The notes: generated from the letters alone by a model not told the origin. A DNA stretch of 64,000 bases from Nepenthes gracilis (GCA_033239525.1 BSYO01000009.1:17877299-17941298); one strand, 5' to 3'; shown: positions 25,430 through 38,229, counted from the stretch's first letter. Program-made: numbers and translations.

Positions 25430-26880
25430 TGTCAATCAAATGGCGGACAAATGGTCTCAAATGGTGCCATAACTTGATGATTTTGCGAAAGCTATAAAGA
25501 ATGAATTGTAGAATTTTAATTGTCTCAATGCATCAATCTCTTATGCGACTTCACCTAACCTAACGAACCCAAGCAAAATTATGTGTTGAACATAGGAACC
25601 TCCACAATTGTCTAGCAAGAAGGGTTTCATTCTAAGCACAAATTTTTCTAATATCAAGTCTTTTTTCATCTTTAGGTTTGCAGACATTTTTCTAATCCAC
25701 TTTAGTTAACAATTTTAATATTCAAACTTATATGACAAAAAGCGTCAAAGGATACCATCAATGTTTTTTAGGACTACTTTAGAAAAAATAAAAATAAATG
25801 ACCAATAAAAATGGATGTTAGAAGATATGAAAGAAATAAGATAAATCCAACCTCCTAATGAAAGCTTTCTATTCTTCTAAGACATCCCTCGATTAGATAT
25901 TTTGTTGATGAGTAGTTGACAATCAACAATAGATAGGCTAGAAAAGATAAGTTGCATATCTAGATATTTTACAAGTAGCACTCAAACCTTGAATTCAGTT
26001 ATCCCCATAATATCCCTAATAATGTTACAATTATCCAAATATATAAAGTATTTACTTTTCATCTTGCTTGAAACGAGACTAAAAGTTGCAGCAAAATCTA
26101 AAATTCATTGGGTCAAAATGGAAACAGAAACCTGATCAATCTTACAAAATAATATGAAATTATCCATAATGGTTAACATTACCTTCTGTATATTCACACA
26201 TCTCTAATGAAATTGAAAATCAAGGTTTTTCAAAGTCTGAACTTTGGTCATGCCAGTAAGGACAACCATACAAAAAATAATGAGATTGGGTAAAAGGGAA
26301 TCACTTCACAAAGCCCTCTCTTCCTTTTGAAGAAACCCGTGAAGAAGACCCATTAATCAAGAAAGATAATAATGTAGTCACAAGATACTGCTCAATCCAA
26401 CCAACAAAAGTAGACATGAATCCCATTTGAACAATGGAGGACATGACAAAGTCCTATTCGATTGAATGCTTAAGGTCCTTATTCAGATGGTATTTATATA
26501 TTAATTTTTAAGAGAGAAAAATGCCATTAATAATGTGTTTGTCTTCCATAAAAATAGTTTGGCATGAGTCTTTAGAAAAGCCAGAACATCATCAAGTCAG
26601 TCAGTCAGGATTTTATAAATAACATTATAAATAACGTTATAATATAAAATAAGTCTAAATTCAAAAATTTCAAATGGAGAGTTCATTTTTAGGATAAGAT
26701 AGATTGTCATAGAGTTAATCTGCTTAAGGATAAAAACGAAGCAAAAGTAAACAATGATCGTCAAAGAGATGGCAAGTCCAATAATATCCCAGCAGATTTT
26801 GAAAAACGCTATTGAGAACCCATTTCGGCCTGAGACTTTGGAAATCTCAAAATCAAACACTACAACACGAATATCCTGTG
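25430..26880 (-). pseudogene. LINE (L1-type) reverse transcriptase remnant
   Basis: Read on the minus strand, the plant LINE RT motifs occur in order. First is a SKVSGRNGFSIAFFK block (normally KAPGPDGF), then LKQINSMTIYLILK and YNVIYKILTD (26597-26860). A decayed FVKGR-like segment follows near 26540. Next is DFVMSSIVQMGF followed by a GWIEQYL and FLINGSSS block (about 26330-26450). Last is VKYLDMQLIFSSLSI (the KYLGVPL motif, near 25960). Many stops and frameshifts are present, and the catalytic FADD-type motif is not recognisable. No 5' ORF1 or poly-A tail was identified. Confidence 0.8.
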
Positions 26881-28004
26881 AGTATAATTTTCTTATAATA
26901 ATGTTAGTTTTAAAATTTTGACATGAAATTTGTCATGATTTTTTTTTTAAAATTTTTGAGTGAGTCATGTTTTTTTAATGAATTGCACAAACTAATGTCG
27001 TCGTTCCCTTTTGAAGAAAAATTAGGTTCCTAAGTGTGACAAAAGTATGATTTTTGTAGTAAATGAAAAAAAAATAAAGCCTAAATTATACTATATGAAT
27101 TAATAATATGAATTTACTTTTGCCATTTTGTTAAATTTAGACAATAGTTTTTTAAATATATAAGTAATTTTAAATTATTTTCATCATCCAACTTTAAATC
27201 TTTTTAGGCCCACCACTTTTTTTGTTTTTTCAATTAGAACAAGTTTATATTTTTACACGCTTATCCATATTTTAAGTATTTAAACCAACTTTAATATTAT
27301 TTTTATTTCATATTCTATAGGAATAATTTTTAAATTTTATAAATAATATCATTCTTTATTTTCTAAATTTTATAATTATTGTCTCACGACAAAATAACGT
27401 AATTTATAATTTCTTCTTATGGTAGACGTATCATTATTGATTTGATTAAGACTGACCCACCAATGGCTTTATTTTCTCGTGCTTGCCTTCAGATTTGAGC
27501 AAATAATGTACTTTATAATTCAATTTATATGGTGGGAATCTTTGAAAGGTTTGTTTTACTATTGCCTTGTAGCCAATTTGTAGCATTTTCATCTTGTCAT
27601 CGAGTTTGCTTTAAGTTTCTAATCAAATGATATTTAAGAACCTTGCAAACTCAAACTTAGTCTGGCTTAAGCTTATGCTCACATTTAAACTTTGATTATT
27701 CATGATTTTTTTTTAACCATGAAGTTTGCTTCAAATTGATTTTAACTCATTTTTGCATAGGCAAATCAGACATAAATCAATCAAAGCCAAACGTAAACTC
27801 TATAAATCATGTCAGTTCCTATTTGTTGGGGGTATAAGTTATTCTCATGTGGGCTCATATTCGGCTAATAGGCCCATTTTTAGCTCAGTCCTATTTGAGC
27901 TGAAAATTTAAATCAGCAATTGTAGAATATATCTGAGAAACATTTTGTTCAGTAAAGTATCTTGGCGTGAAGTGTTTCAGTGCTATCTAGTAAAGAAAGA
28001 ATAG
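26881..28004. other. AT-rich spacer
   Basis: No gene or defined transposon was recognised. The open frame at 27726-27911 has no recognisable family features. Confidence 0.4.
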
Positions 28005-28795
28005 ATCGATGGGTTTATATGCAGATCATTTGAAAATTAAATATGTACCACCTCCCAAATATCAAAGATTTGTTTAACCTATTCCAAAAGGTTTGAGTTT
28101 TTTCTAAGATTTAGCTGTATTTGAGGTTCTATTGGTTGAAATTTAAGTGAGAGGATCTACATAGGACAGCTCTCAAGTTAAGGTGTGACCATTACGAAAT
28201 CTTGATAGTGCATTTGGGTTATTAAATATTTTAGTATCTTTTATAGATATTATCAATTGAATTTTTGACCATGTTTGGGATAGTCGTGGTGGTTTTATCA
28301 ATAATATTCTAATTCATTTAAAAGATTTTGAGAAGCATGAAATCCAATAGAAAAGTTTGTTGTAGATTTTGAGAATATAGCTAATTATCAAAAAATTAAA
28401 AATGGGGTAAATTATAGTTGGAGAAAACATCATCCTGGGTCATATTGTTTCTAAATATGATATTTTAGAATCCGAAGAAGATAGAAGTAGCGGTGAATTG
28501 AAAAAGACCAACTAAGGTCGCAGGAGTGTGGAGTCTTTTGGATCTGATTGGTTATGATGGGAGATTTGTTTGAAATTTCTCGATGATTGTAGTGTCTTTA
28601 GGACCCTTGGAATAGAAGCGATCGATATTTAATTAAAGCCATATTTGTGAGAAAAGTTTACGATAATTGAAGAATAGATTATCGTCGGTTTCGATTTTAT
28701 CAATCGCTGATGGATCAAAAAGATTGGTGGCGTTCAGCAATATTTCTAATAAAGCTCTAAATATATTTGGATTCGGCATAATTGGGCATATTATC
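28005..28795 (+). pseudogene. Ty3/gypsy reverse transcriptase to RNase H remnant (sense)
   Basis: Successive frames show the chromovirus-like RT order: LPNIKDLFNLFQK, a VFSKI block (normally VFSKIDL), CDHYEILIVHLGY (normally GHYEFLVMPFGL), and VVVFINDILIHLKDFEKHE, where the catalytic FIDD reads FIND. GHIVSKYDILE and a GYDGRFV block follow. The RNase H start is SSVSILSIADGSKRLVAFSN (28680-28740). Stops and frameshifts abound. The match ends near 28795, where sequence from the opposite strand of a gypsy pol begins. Confidence 0.8.
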
Positions 28796-28799
28796 CAAG

Positions 28800-29227
28800 G
28801 AAAAGTTTGGGATGTGGCACAATGTGGATGGATTCTGTTGGATTATCTTTGATGGTTAGAGTCGGCCGCATTTGAGCATTTGGATTGCATATTGGGATTT
28901 CTAGGATAGATTTTCTTATCTGAACAAGGGTCTCAACATATGACAAATTCTCATTTATCTCCAAAGGCTCAAATTCGATCACATAAGAAGAATCGTACAC
29001 ATATTTTCTTAAATAGAGACATGGAAGACTTCATGACAACCCACCAAGTTCTAAGACAAAGTTAATTTATAGGTCACCTCTCCGATTCGCTCCAAAATTT
29101 TAAAATGTCCAATAAACCTTGACTTCAACTTACCCTTAACTCTGAATCTTGAAATTCATTTTCTCGGAAATATCTTTAGGAACACCTGATCACCCACTTC
29201 AAATTCTAAATCCGATCTTCTCTTATC
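28800..29227 (-). pseudogene. Ty3/gypsy integrase C-terminal remnant (antisense)
   Basis: On the minus strand a DKRRSDLEFEVGDQVFLKI motif is followed by KGKLKSRFIGHFKILERIG and then YVIEFEPLEINENLSYVETL. These are the C-terminal integrase and GPY/F-type segments of chromovirus-like gypsy elements. It faces the RT/RNase H piece at 28005-28795, so the two parts of pol are in opposite orientations. At 29228 the integrase match stops where a TGTGACGGACC sequence resembling an LTR start begins. Confidence 0.85.
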
Positions 29228-31600
29228 TGTGACGGACCTGATTCCAGATTACCACCAATCTTAACATGCATCAAACTAAATAGAAATCAATATTTAAAAA
29301 TTTATCAAAATAAATATCCATATATATACAGGATCCACAACATGCCACAATTTCGTGGCTTCAACAACAAATCAAAATATGCTATCTTGTCGGATCTAAT
29401 TTGAGAAAATACCTGCAAATGCCATCAAACCTATGGAAGTATTTCATAATCCAATATATACTAAGTTTCAACTAAAAGATACGTCTACTTTCTTAATTAT
29501 AAAATAATACATACATATAATCCTTTAATCCAAAAGAATCACTATTGCACCAAAAATACAAAAGACAATATCTAAAATACATCATATGACTTCTTCAAGC
29601 CTTAAAACTAGGCACTAATCCTTTATTCTTACTCGTTAGATATAAACTCGTACTGATCATCTGAAAGATTAGTAAAAATAGTAAAAGAGTGAGTAAAATA
29701 CTTAATAAGGTATACACACATATATATATATATCGAGGAATATGTATATTTTATATTTAAATCATGATAGTATATATTGGAAGGCATAGAGACGAATGAA
29801 TAATCATAAAATATGAATAGAAAAGAAATGTTTTCATAATATATTCCAAATTCCTTCAATTCATTTCATTTTCTTTTATTACTCATCAAATTATACTAAA
29901 AACTTATTTTCTAAAAACTTATTTTAAAGGAGTGGTCAATCGAGGCACAATCAAAACTATTCTTTCTGATTCAAGACCCAAAGGCGGGTAGTCTACTTTA
30001 ACTCTATTGACTAAAGGAGTAGATCAATTTTTTCTATAATAACTAAGATATGCCAAAATATATATTTGCTCCGTGCATCCGCATGAGGATATCAAAAGCA
30101 TTCTCCTCCTATTCAAGACGATTTTGTTCTGGCAGATCGAATCCACCGCCCCAAAACGGTGGGAGAGGTATCCACACCCTTATAATAAGGCATGCTTCCG
30201 TTCACCTCCCCATCCGATATGGGAACTCTATATGGGCGTCCCGGCTCGGCACACCGGATGGGGCTCGATACCAGCCGCAAACGGCGCATCTTAATAGATA
30301 ATAATTTTTTACTATAATATACTAAGATATGTCAAAATATACTATCTAAGGAATATTCCTTTGTCCAATTTTTTAACTTCTTATTTCATTAGAAAATTTT
30401 ACATTTAAATTCATACATCTTTGGTTCTCACCCATTTTGGAGAATGGTTCATAAGTCCCTAATCTAATTGTAAAATATACATCTATAATTCCTTTCCATA
30501 GAGCTTATAAATTTTTTACAAGCGTATTTATTAGTCATGAGAGTTCATCAATAATACAGAAAATATAAAATATCTAAATAGTAAAATAAAACATGCTATA
30601 TAAAAATTAAATATACAATATATTTTGAGCGCACATAAATAACATTAAATAAATTTAAAACTCATAAACTCGAAGCACAATTATATAGAAATATGATATT
30701 TAGCCTCTAAATATGGAGAAAAATTTTTCATAATATGCATATTTAAGATACAAGCAAAAAAACGGTAATTTTTTACAAATCTTACTATAAAAATAAGGTG
30801 AAGCAACAAATATGCACATTTTTTATGATCTTACTTCAAAATCTCAATTAGGGTGAGTATTAAAATAATAATATTCAAAATGAACGGGAATAAACAACAA
30901 CAACCAAAAAGGAAGTTTAGAGTGCATTTGTGTTGACCCGATTTACTAATTTTCATAGTCAGATCGTTCGGATTCGAGCTTTTGGAGTCTCTCCTTCACC
31001 TTCTATTTCTTCTCTTTCCTTCCCCTTCGCCCCTCTCTCTCATCTCTGCCTAAAATCATGCAAAAATGGCGGAAAAGAAACAGGTGACACCTTTTAACAA
31101 CTTCGGCGTTCGAGCACCGGTTGAGTGCCACTCGGACGTGGGTGTTCTAAAAATCGCGCTCGGGCCGCCTTTGGCGTTCATCAGGTGCGACCATTCTGGA
31201 AAATTCGCTTGAGCGCGAATTAGGAGCTGGTCGGGCACAGCGATTCTGAAATTTGCGCCTGCCTTGTTTCTCAGGCACACCTCGGACGTGCCACAAGCCT
31301 CCACCAGGTCGAGTTGCTTGAGTCGATTTCGGACCTTTCGACCGAATTTTCACATTCGATATCCTTAATGTCAATTATACTAACTCAACAAATCATGATT
31401 CTACGGAATTTGAAAGCTCAAATCTTATATTATCGGTGTAGCTCTTCTGGTGACTTTGAGTTTTAATCAACCGATCCCTAATAATTCTGATCTTTTTCGA
31501 TGAATCCTGAACGATGTCGAGGCCGAACAAATTATAATCCCCTACTATTCGGTCGTGGATCATTTTGGATAAAAGTTTTTATTAAATCATATATATCAGA
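29228..31600 (+). repeat. Possible gypsy LTR or composite LTR region
   Basis: A sequence starting TGTGACGGACCTG interrupts the integrase remnant, as an inserted LTR would. The region includes an AT-rich part (29280-30030), a compact GC-rich island (30065-30300) and a second GC-rich part (30930-31400). The latter carries GCGCTTGAGCGCG-like motifs, which recur in the U3 of the solo LTRs at 23200 and 51423. I could not find the 3' end or a target duplication, so this may be several nested pieces. Confidence 0.35.
30034..30341 (-). repeat. GC-rich insert flanked by roughly 29-bp direct repeats
   Basis: An approximately 250-bp GC-rich island is flanked by near-identical AT-rich direct repeats: ACTAAGATATGCCAAAATAT at 30042-30061 and its variant at 30321-30340, each preceded by CTATAAT. 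On the minus strand the island contains TTATAAGGGTGTGGATACC followed by TCTCCCACCG, a promoter-like arrangement I associate with short plant LTR/TRIM elements. Short open frames on the plus strand here are by-products of the GC content. Confidence 0.5.
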
Positions 31601-34200
31601 TATTAAATCAGATCAAGAAAAATGGTTACAGATACTTACCTCGACTTTTTTTTAAGTAGATTTGCCAAAAGTCTCGGATCTCCTACCTTACGACTTTTTC
31701 GATAAGAGTCTTTTAGATTTGCCAATACTTTGAGGTGACTAATAATTTGATAGAAAAATAAATCTAATATTAAAAATGGATAAACTGTTATAAAAAATTG
31801 AGAAATAATCTACAATTTTAATATAGATAATAATAATCGAATAAATATAGAGTATCAACTATTAAAAAATTACAAAACCAATGTAACGATTAGAGTCTAA
31901 ATGATGTAACGTTTCAAACATCAATCATGCCAATTCCAAAGAGATGGGCTAATTGGCATTTAGGTTATAAATATAATGCTCCTATTCAACATCTAAAAAA
32001 AGTGAGGATGAGGAAAAACTAGGCATTAAAAAAGAGGAACTTATTAGGTGCTTTGGCCACCAATCACCTCTTTTTTCATTCCTTTAAATTTACGAAGCCA
32101 AATCATCTCAATTCAGTCAATTTCACACTTATCCCCTTTCCTTTTTAAGCTATTAATTTTTTTCAAAAATATTTTTAAGTTAAACATTAAAAAATATATT
32201 TAAAAAATTTTTTATATTTTTTTATCTTATATTAATTATTATATTATATAAGACTTAAATAATAATTTAAGTTTAAAATATAGATCATTTATAATATTAG
32301 ATCGTGTTAGATAACCGGATCGGATCAAACTTTGATGTAACCTTTCGTTCATGTTGCAATTCACGCCACTGGAAAAGACGTAATGAGGATGTGGTCTCCT
32401 TCCGATATGTTCATAAAGAATGGAAAAAACGAACGCATTATTTTTAATTATTCCGCATGCGTTTCTTTTGTGCAAACCCATCAAAAAATCATGTTCATAG
32501 CTGATGGGATTTGATCCAAAGATTAATACCTGGAGATTTCATTTAATATATATATATATATTAATAAATTTATATAAAAATAAATAAATAAATATTATAC
32601 TATTTAATATATTTTAATAATGATTTAAGAATGTCGTTAAAATATTTGTGTTGCTCCAATTCAGTGTGATGCTCGACGTTACAACGATGACACTGTGGAA
32701 TGACGTCAAAAATATCCAGGTTTTGTTTATTATTTAATAAATAAAATTAAAATAGAACCCACAAATTTTCCTAAAATCATTTGCTGGCTTTGGGAGACAG
32801 TGCTGTCCCACACGCTGGAAAAACGTACTCATGCTGTCATAATTAATTGTCAATTCTATTACAAATAAATAAATAAATAAATTAAATGTTGGTGGAAATT
32901 TTTTTGAAAAAAAAAATTAATGACGACAAAATGACAAAACTAACGAAAATTATTTTCATCAATTTCGATCATATGTTATCAAAAATAGAATTATAATAAC
33001 CGATAATATTAGATGCTGATTTTAAATATATTATTAAAAAATATAATAATAATTATTATATTAATTAGATATCCAGAAAACTATATTTCTTGTAAAAATA
33101 GAGTTTTTTTATTTCTAAATTATAGTAATTTATTTTTATATAAATTGTTGTTATTTAGTAGTTTTTAGAATAATGAATTTTTTGACTGATTTTTTTATAA
33201 TTAAATAGATAAATTATAATTGATTATTTTTAAATAGATAGTTAAGATTAAAAAAATAAAGATATTTTATATTCATGAGAGATGATTAGATGGTTGTAAG
33301 ACGTTCAAATTCCTATTTTAGAACAAAATCAGATAAGTAAAGGAAGAAGTATATGTTATCAAACAAAAGGCTTGAGATGTAGAGAGCTTTGATTGAGCTT
33401 TTTCCTTTAAATAATATTATTTATGAATATTATTTATATTAAAATTGTTATTTTTTGTATGAAGAGAGAGAAAGAAGATAATAAAAATTAAAAGAATATG
33501 AGACTTATACTTGTTTTTGACAACTTTGATATTAATGGATGTATAATTGAATTTATAAATAATATTTTTGTTTTCTCTTTTCCATATACAAAATTTCAGT
33601 GTAATTGAATTATGAAAATACAAATAACTCTTAGAGTATTATTATTTATCTGAATAAAAAATGTTCAGCATTAATAGATTATAATTATTTTTTTCTTCTT
33701 TTATTGATTGAGAGATTTATTTATAATCTAATATTTTGGAAAACTTATCGCTTATTTTATTTAAACCCATTTATATAAATGTTATTTGGGCGTAAACTAA
33801 AGAGTAGTTAGCTAGAAATGCTATAACATTATACCAAGCAATTAGCTTACTTAGAAGTCTAAGTTAATATGCAAGGAATAAAGGATAGTTTTATACTCTA
33901 GCACAGGCTAATTAGATAATTTAATTTTTTCGTAAAATGATATTTTCTTATGAGTCTCATACCTATTAACAAATTATTTGGAGGGACATTAAAGCGAAGA
34001 TATTAAGCAAAGGTCAACTGAGCAGCAAGATTCAATGGAGGTTTGCAGGAGGTTCTTGTAAGTTCAACTAAGTGTTGGTTAAGTAACAGCCAAGCCATTG
34101 AAATCACTAGAAGATAGTGTAATGTTCATATTAAAAATTATAATTAATTATTTAAATTGACCTATTTGATTTGAATTCGTAACACATGAGCCAACTGAAC
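31601..34200. other. AT-rich spacer
   Basis: About 2.6 kb of AT-rich DNA in which I recognise no gene, RNA or bounded transposon. Open frames at 32239-32484 and 33417-33623 have no family features and follow the base composition. Confidence 0.45.
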
Positions 34201-34243
34201 AAAAGTTATTCCTAGTAAATCAAAAATATCTATACATAATAGG

Positions 34244-34886
34244 TGTAAGATAGACAGTCCTACATCAATCCCAGGGGGGAATAACATTTGGAGGCATGTG
34301 CATAGATTTCATAGAAAAAGTCACGCCTGATATACGTGAGGAATATACGTGTATTAATTCCACTATAAACGTATCTACATGTTCTATTAGAGTTAAAATA
34401 TCTATAAAATTTTGAATCTTTTAAGTGCTGATACAAAGAGAAAGGAAGATAAAGAAAGAATAGGAAGACTGGAAAGATTTATTTATTCATTTGAGATTCA
34501 AATCATACTTCACTTATTGCTAACCTTAGTTACATTATTATTGGTGTCGAGAAAAATATTTTCTGGTTAATTTTCTTCTTTTTTCTTCTTATATTCTCTA
34601 TTATTCGAGCTTGTTATTATAAGGTATTATATTCTTATATTATTGAAGGCTTTTCAATCAAGATTTATTATATAATAGTTATTTTTGAAACTTTTTCATG
34701 AGTTTTCTCCTCATTTTTCAAATAGATTTTTCATTTAAAATATTATACATCTTTATTTAAATTTATTTTCTTACAATGTGTATTATTATATTGTTTTCTC
34801 ACGAGTTTAAATAAATAGTTAAAAAAGAGTATTTGTAGTTTTAGTCTTAGCTTTGTGAATAAAGTTTTAGCGTCCAAAATCTAACA
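34244..34886 (+). repeat. 5' LTR of the deleted copia derivative
   Basis: It aligns with 35685-36315 from the AATCCC..GGGGGGAA block (about 34270) through a GTTAGAGTTAAAATAT block to the CTAACA or CCAACA end. The end at 34886 is fixed by the adjacent primer-binding site. The 5' end may lie upstream, at 34206. Confidence 0.7.
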
Positions 34887-34905
34887 AGTGGTATTGAAAA
34901 TAAGC
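34887..34905 (+). other. Primer-binding site of the deleted copia derivative
   Basis: AGTGGTATTGAAAATAAGC follows the LTR end. Compared with the plant copia consensus TGGTATCAGAGC it retains TGGTAT and is otherwise degenerate. Confidence 0.65.
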
Positions 34906-34970
34906 TATTATGTTAAAACTTATTTGAATTAATAGAGAGTAGTTGCAAGATAATTTACTTGAATGGCATA

Positions 34971-35302
34971 AATTATAACATTTAGATGAATAATAAGAAA
35001 GATCCATTGTTCGTTAAGGTAATGTAATTTTTGTGTTTGTTGTCAAAAGTTTGAAACAAAATCTAATGAATAGTAAATTTTTGAACATAAGTAACTCTAT
35101 GGATACATTTGACAGTTTATTGGTAATAATATTTGTAATTATAACATTTAGATGAATAATAAGAAAGATCCATTGTTTGTTAAAGTAATGTAATTTTTGT
35201 GTTTGTTGTCAAAAGTTTGAAACAAAATCTAATGAATAGTAAATTTTTGAACATAAGTAACTCTATGGATACATTTGACAATTTATTGGTAATAATATTT
35301 GT
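34971..35302 (+). repeat. 166-bp tandem duplication
   Basis: Two head-to-tail copies of about 166 bp (34971-35136 and 35137-35302) differ at only about three positions that I can see (for example TTCGTTAAGG against TTTGTTAAAG). The duplication lies between the primer-binding site and the gag fragment and is much less diverged than the two LTRs, so it arose after insertion. Confidence 0.9.
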
Positions 35303-35684
35303 AATTGCATCCGTTATGAAAAACAAATGAGATCACTATGAGAAAAGCTCTATGTGCTTTATATTTCAATCACTTTTAACAATAAAATCTATTACTTTAT
35401 GAAATTAATACATGTGAGATATAGGGAAGACGGTAGTTCTGTAATCAACCATTTAAACAAGTTTCAAAAGTGTGTTGGCCAATTAAGTGATATAAACATC
35501 ATATTTGATGATGAGTTGTTGGACTTATGATTGTTTACTATATTATTAGATTCATGAAAGGTTATCTAGATCACTATCGCAAGCACCACTCCTAATAGTG
35601 TAATGACATTAGAGATTATCACAAGTGTAATTTTCAATGAGAATATGAGGAAGAGATCGCACGAAATATTTACGCAAGGTAATC
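35303..35684 (+). pseudogene. Copia gag (UBN2-type) fragment
   Basis: One frame reads KLIHVRYREDGSSVINHLNK followed by FQKCVGQLSDINIIFDDELL, then after stops TLEIITSVIFNENMRKRS. This is the helical gag core of plant copia elements, where the pattern is KL..LRY.EG.SV..HLN.F and a later L...IL.EE.RR. It runs straight into the second LTR, so the zinc knuckle and everything downstream are deleted. Confidence 0.8.
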
Positions 35685-36315
35685 GTAGGATAGATGACCA
35701 AGTAACAATCCCGGGGGGAACAACATCTATAGGGCACATACATGGATTGCCTAAAGGAGGTCACATGACACACATGAGGAAATAGATGTGCACCAATTTT
35801 GTTATAAAAGTATCTGTGTGTTCTGTTAGAGTTAAAATATTTACAAAATTTTGAATCTTTTGAGCTCGATACAAAGAATAAAAGAAGAGGAAGAGAAAAT
35901 AGAAGAAGAAAAAGATTTACTTATCCATTTAATATTCAAATCATATTCTATTTTTTACTGATCTTAGGTATATTATTCTTAGTGTTAATATCAATCATTT
36001 TCTTCCTTTTTATTATTGTATTTTCTATTATTTAGTCCTTCAATTATAAAGTATTATATTGTGTTATTAGGATTGTTATAATTAGGATTTACCATATAAT
36101 AGATATTTTTTAAACTTATAATCTTATAATTTTTCTTCTCATTTTTCAAGGAAATTTTTTACATAAAATATTATTCCTCTTTATTTGAGTTTGTTGTCTT
36201 GTGATTTATATTATTATATCATTTACTTACAGGTTTAAACAAAGGGTGAGAACATAATATTTGTAAAAATTAACTCTCAGATCTGTTATAAAGTTTCAGT
36301 GTCAATAACCCAACA
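35685..36315 (+). repeat. 3' LTR of the deleted copia derivative
   Basis: This is the partner of the LTR ending at 34886, ending CCCAACA. Similarity is clear but diverged, with many substitutions and indels, indicating an old insertion. Its start is blurred because the deletion that fused gag to the LTR lies there. Confidence 0.65.
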
Positions 36316-36989
36316 AAAAGTACATATCAACATGTATAATTGGTAAAATTTCTAAACATACCGTTCAAAGATACTACATTGAATCCTTCATTCATCAATG
36401 TTAGTTAAGAGATAGGTGCCTTACTGTTGGAAAGTCAGCCAATGGGACAGGGAGTGAGGAACCCCCAGAAAGCTCAGTTGTTGGAGCTGGGGATCCTTTG
36501 GTTCTCCGGTCGAGCAAATGGGTCAATACCGTGACCATGGCCAAGCCTGGGATCCCAATCTCAGTGACTCCCTCTTCGAGGATGTCGCTTTGTTTTCTAG
36601 TAGAGCGTCAGGGCTTGGGGATGACTTGAGTTGGATTTCAATCGTTCCCGTAAAAGAAAGTCGTGGCTCTGAGGAGACGCGGTTGTCATCTAACCCTTCT
36701 GCCTCGACGAACGCGTTTGGTTGGTCGCGCTCACCTTAAGAGGAGGTCGTGGCACTGAAAGATGTGATTGCCGGCTAAGCTTTGAGGCTATCGTTACCAT
36801 GATTTTACTTGCCTAGGTCATCACCCACATGTACCGTCAATGCTTGGTCCTATTTGAGGATGTTGTAGCTTTCACGAATCTGGGCCTAGTCCGTCGACTG
36901 TCATTGACTGATGATACTCTCTCCTTCGGGAAGAGGTCGCTGCACGCATGCTGAAAAGCCCCATACGGTTTTGAGTTTGACTGCACATG

Positions 36990-37200
36990 GGCCGCTCGGT
37001 GACAGAATCGAGGTTCAATTCGACCGTAAATGGACTGCCTGGATGACCATGGCTTATGTCGATCGCTTACGGGCCACTTGGATAACCAAGGTTCAATTCG
37101 ACCTCACATGGGTCGTTTGGATGATCAGGGTTTAATTACGACCGCTTACGGGCCGCCTGGATGACCAAGATTTAATTACGAACGGGTAAAAACCCGCCTG
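36990..37200. repeat. Degenerate tandem repeat of about 50 bp
   Basis: Phrases such as GGTTCAATTCGACC, CGCTTACGGGCC and TGGATGACCA recur four or five times at roughly 50-bp steps. The copies are diverged. The open frame at 36911-37135 follows these repeats and has no family features. Confidence 0.65.
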
Positions 37201-37789
37201 ATTTAGAGACAGTTTAGGTCGCATGATTTTATGTAGTATTATATAATCACTCGTATGAGCAGATAATAACTATTCTAGTAATGGAAACATGATTCAAGCA
37301 AGCGATATGGTGTATGCAAAACTTACCTGAATTCAGCGTGGAATCATCGCAGGTGTTTGTTAGCGAATGACGTGGTATGCCCACGGGACTTGCCTAAGGT
37401 TTCGATTGCATGATTTGCGTGTACTACTTCGGAGGGTCGTCGGGGCACTTTGGCAGGCGCCTTGGCCTATGGCCCCTATGCTCCGTGGAATTTGGTCCTT
37501 TGCCATAAATTTGTTGGGTAGCGTGCTGTTACCACATTGGGTAGCCTATTGGCCAGTGGTTTAGATCTGTTGTCAGCTGATACTACCTCAGGAGACCGGG
37601 ACCAGTGCAGCGTTTGGCAGGATGATATTTTCTGTGGTGCAATGGGTGGTGGGTCGAGCACGTCGAGCCTCCATTGCAAGTGTTGTCATAACTTTTACAT
37701 GGTCTGCTGCCGTGTAATGGGTTACAGCGGGATCGGCCTACTGACTGGAGTGATATTGCGTGGTGAAGATTAAGCCGAAGAAGATCTGG

Positions 37790-38115
37790 CAGCAAGAGCT
37801 CCGGCTAGCTAGGGAAGATATGGCGATGAGTTCCTGTAGGCTAGAGAAATCTGGGGGCGAGGAGCTCCGGCGGGCCAAAGAAGGTCTGGCGGCGATGAGC
37901 TCCGGCAAGCCAGAGAAGGTCCAGCGGCAAGGAGATTCGATACGCCAGAGAAATCTGGCGACGAGGAGCTTCGATAGGCCAGAGGGGGTTTGACGGTGAG
38001 AGAGCTCTGGCAAGCCAAAGAGATCTGGCAATAAGGAGCTCCGACAGGCTAAAGAAGATCTAGCGGCGAGAGCTCTAGTAGGCCAGAGAAGATCTTGCGG
38101 CGAGAGCTCCTCAGT
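37790..38115. repeat. Tandem repeat of about 36 bp
   Basis: About nine units contain the core GAGCTCCGGCAGGCCAGAGA followed by an AGATCTGGCGGC block. Unit length is 33-36 bp. Because 36 is a multiple of three, the array opens spurious frames on both strands. Confidence 0.85.
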
Positions 38116-38229
38116 CCGAAAAATTGCTATAGGCCAGCCGAATGACAGATGGAGTGTCAGAGAGCTTTTGCGTTCTATAAGGCTCTGAGACGCTCTATTT
38201 AGTTGAAGAGTGAAGGACTGAAGCGAAGC

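Larger units (their letters stand above)
34206..36315 (+). mobile_element. Deleted Ty1/copia derivative (LTR, PBS, partial gag, LTR)
   Basis: Two related LTRs in direct orientation (about 34206-34886 and 35685-36315) enclose only about 0.8 kb. After the first LTR comes a primer-binding-like AGTGGTATTGAAAATAAGC, then a 166-bp tandem duplication, then a gag fragment. The rest of gag and all of pol are missing. AAAAG occurs at 34201-34205 and directly after the second LTR at 36316-36320 and could be the target duplication. In that case the first LTR starts TT instead of TG; TGTAAGATAG at 34244 is an alternative start. Confidence 0.7.

Noticed and set aside
29629..29859. 76-codon minus-strand frame rich in Tyr/Ile/Phe
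   Set aside because: Composition simply follows the AT-rich DNA; no family motif.
37738..38031. 97-codon Leu/Ser-rich frame and its overlaps on both strands
   Set aside because: All are translations of the roughly 36-bp tandem repeat; frames are open on both strands at once, as expected for repeats.
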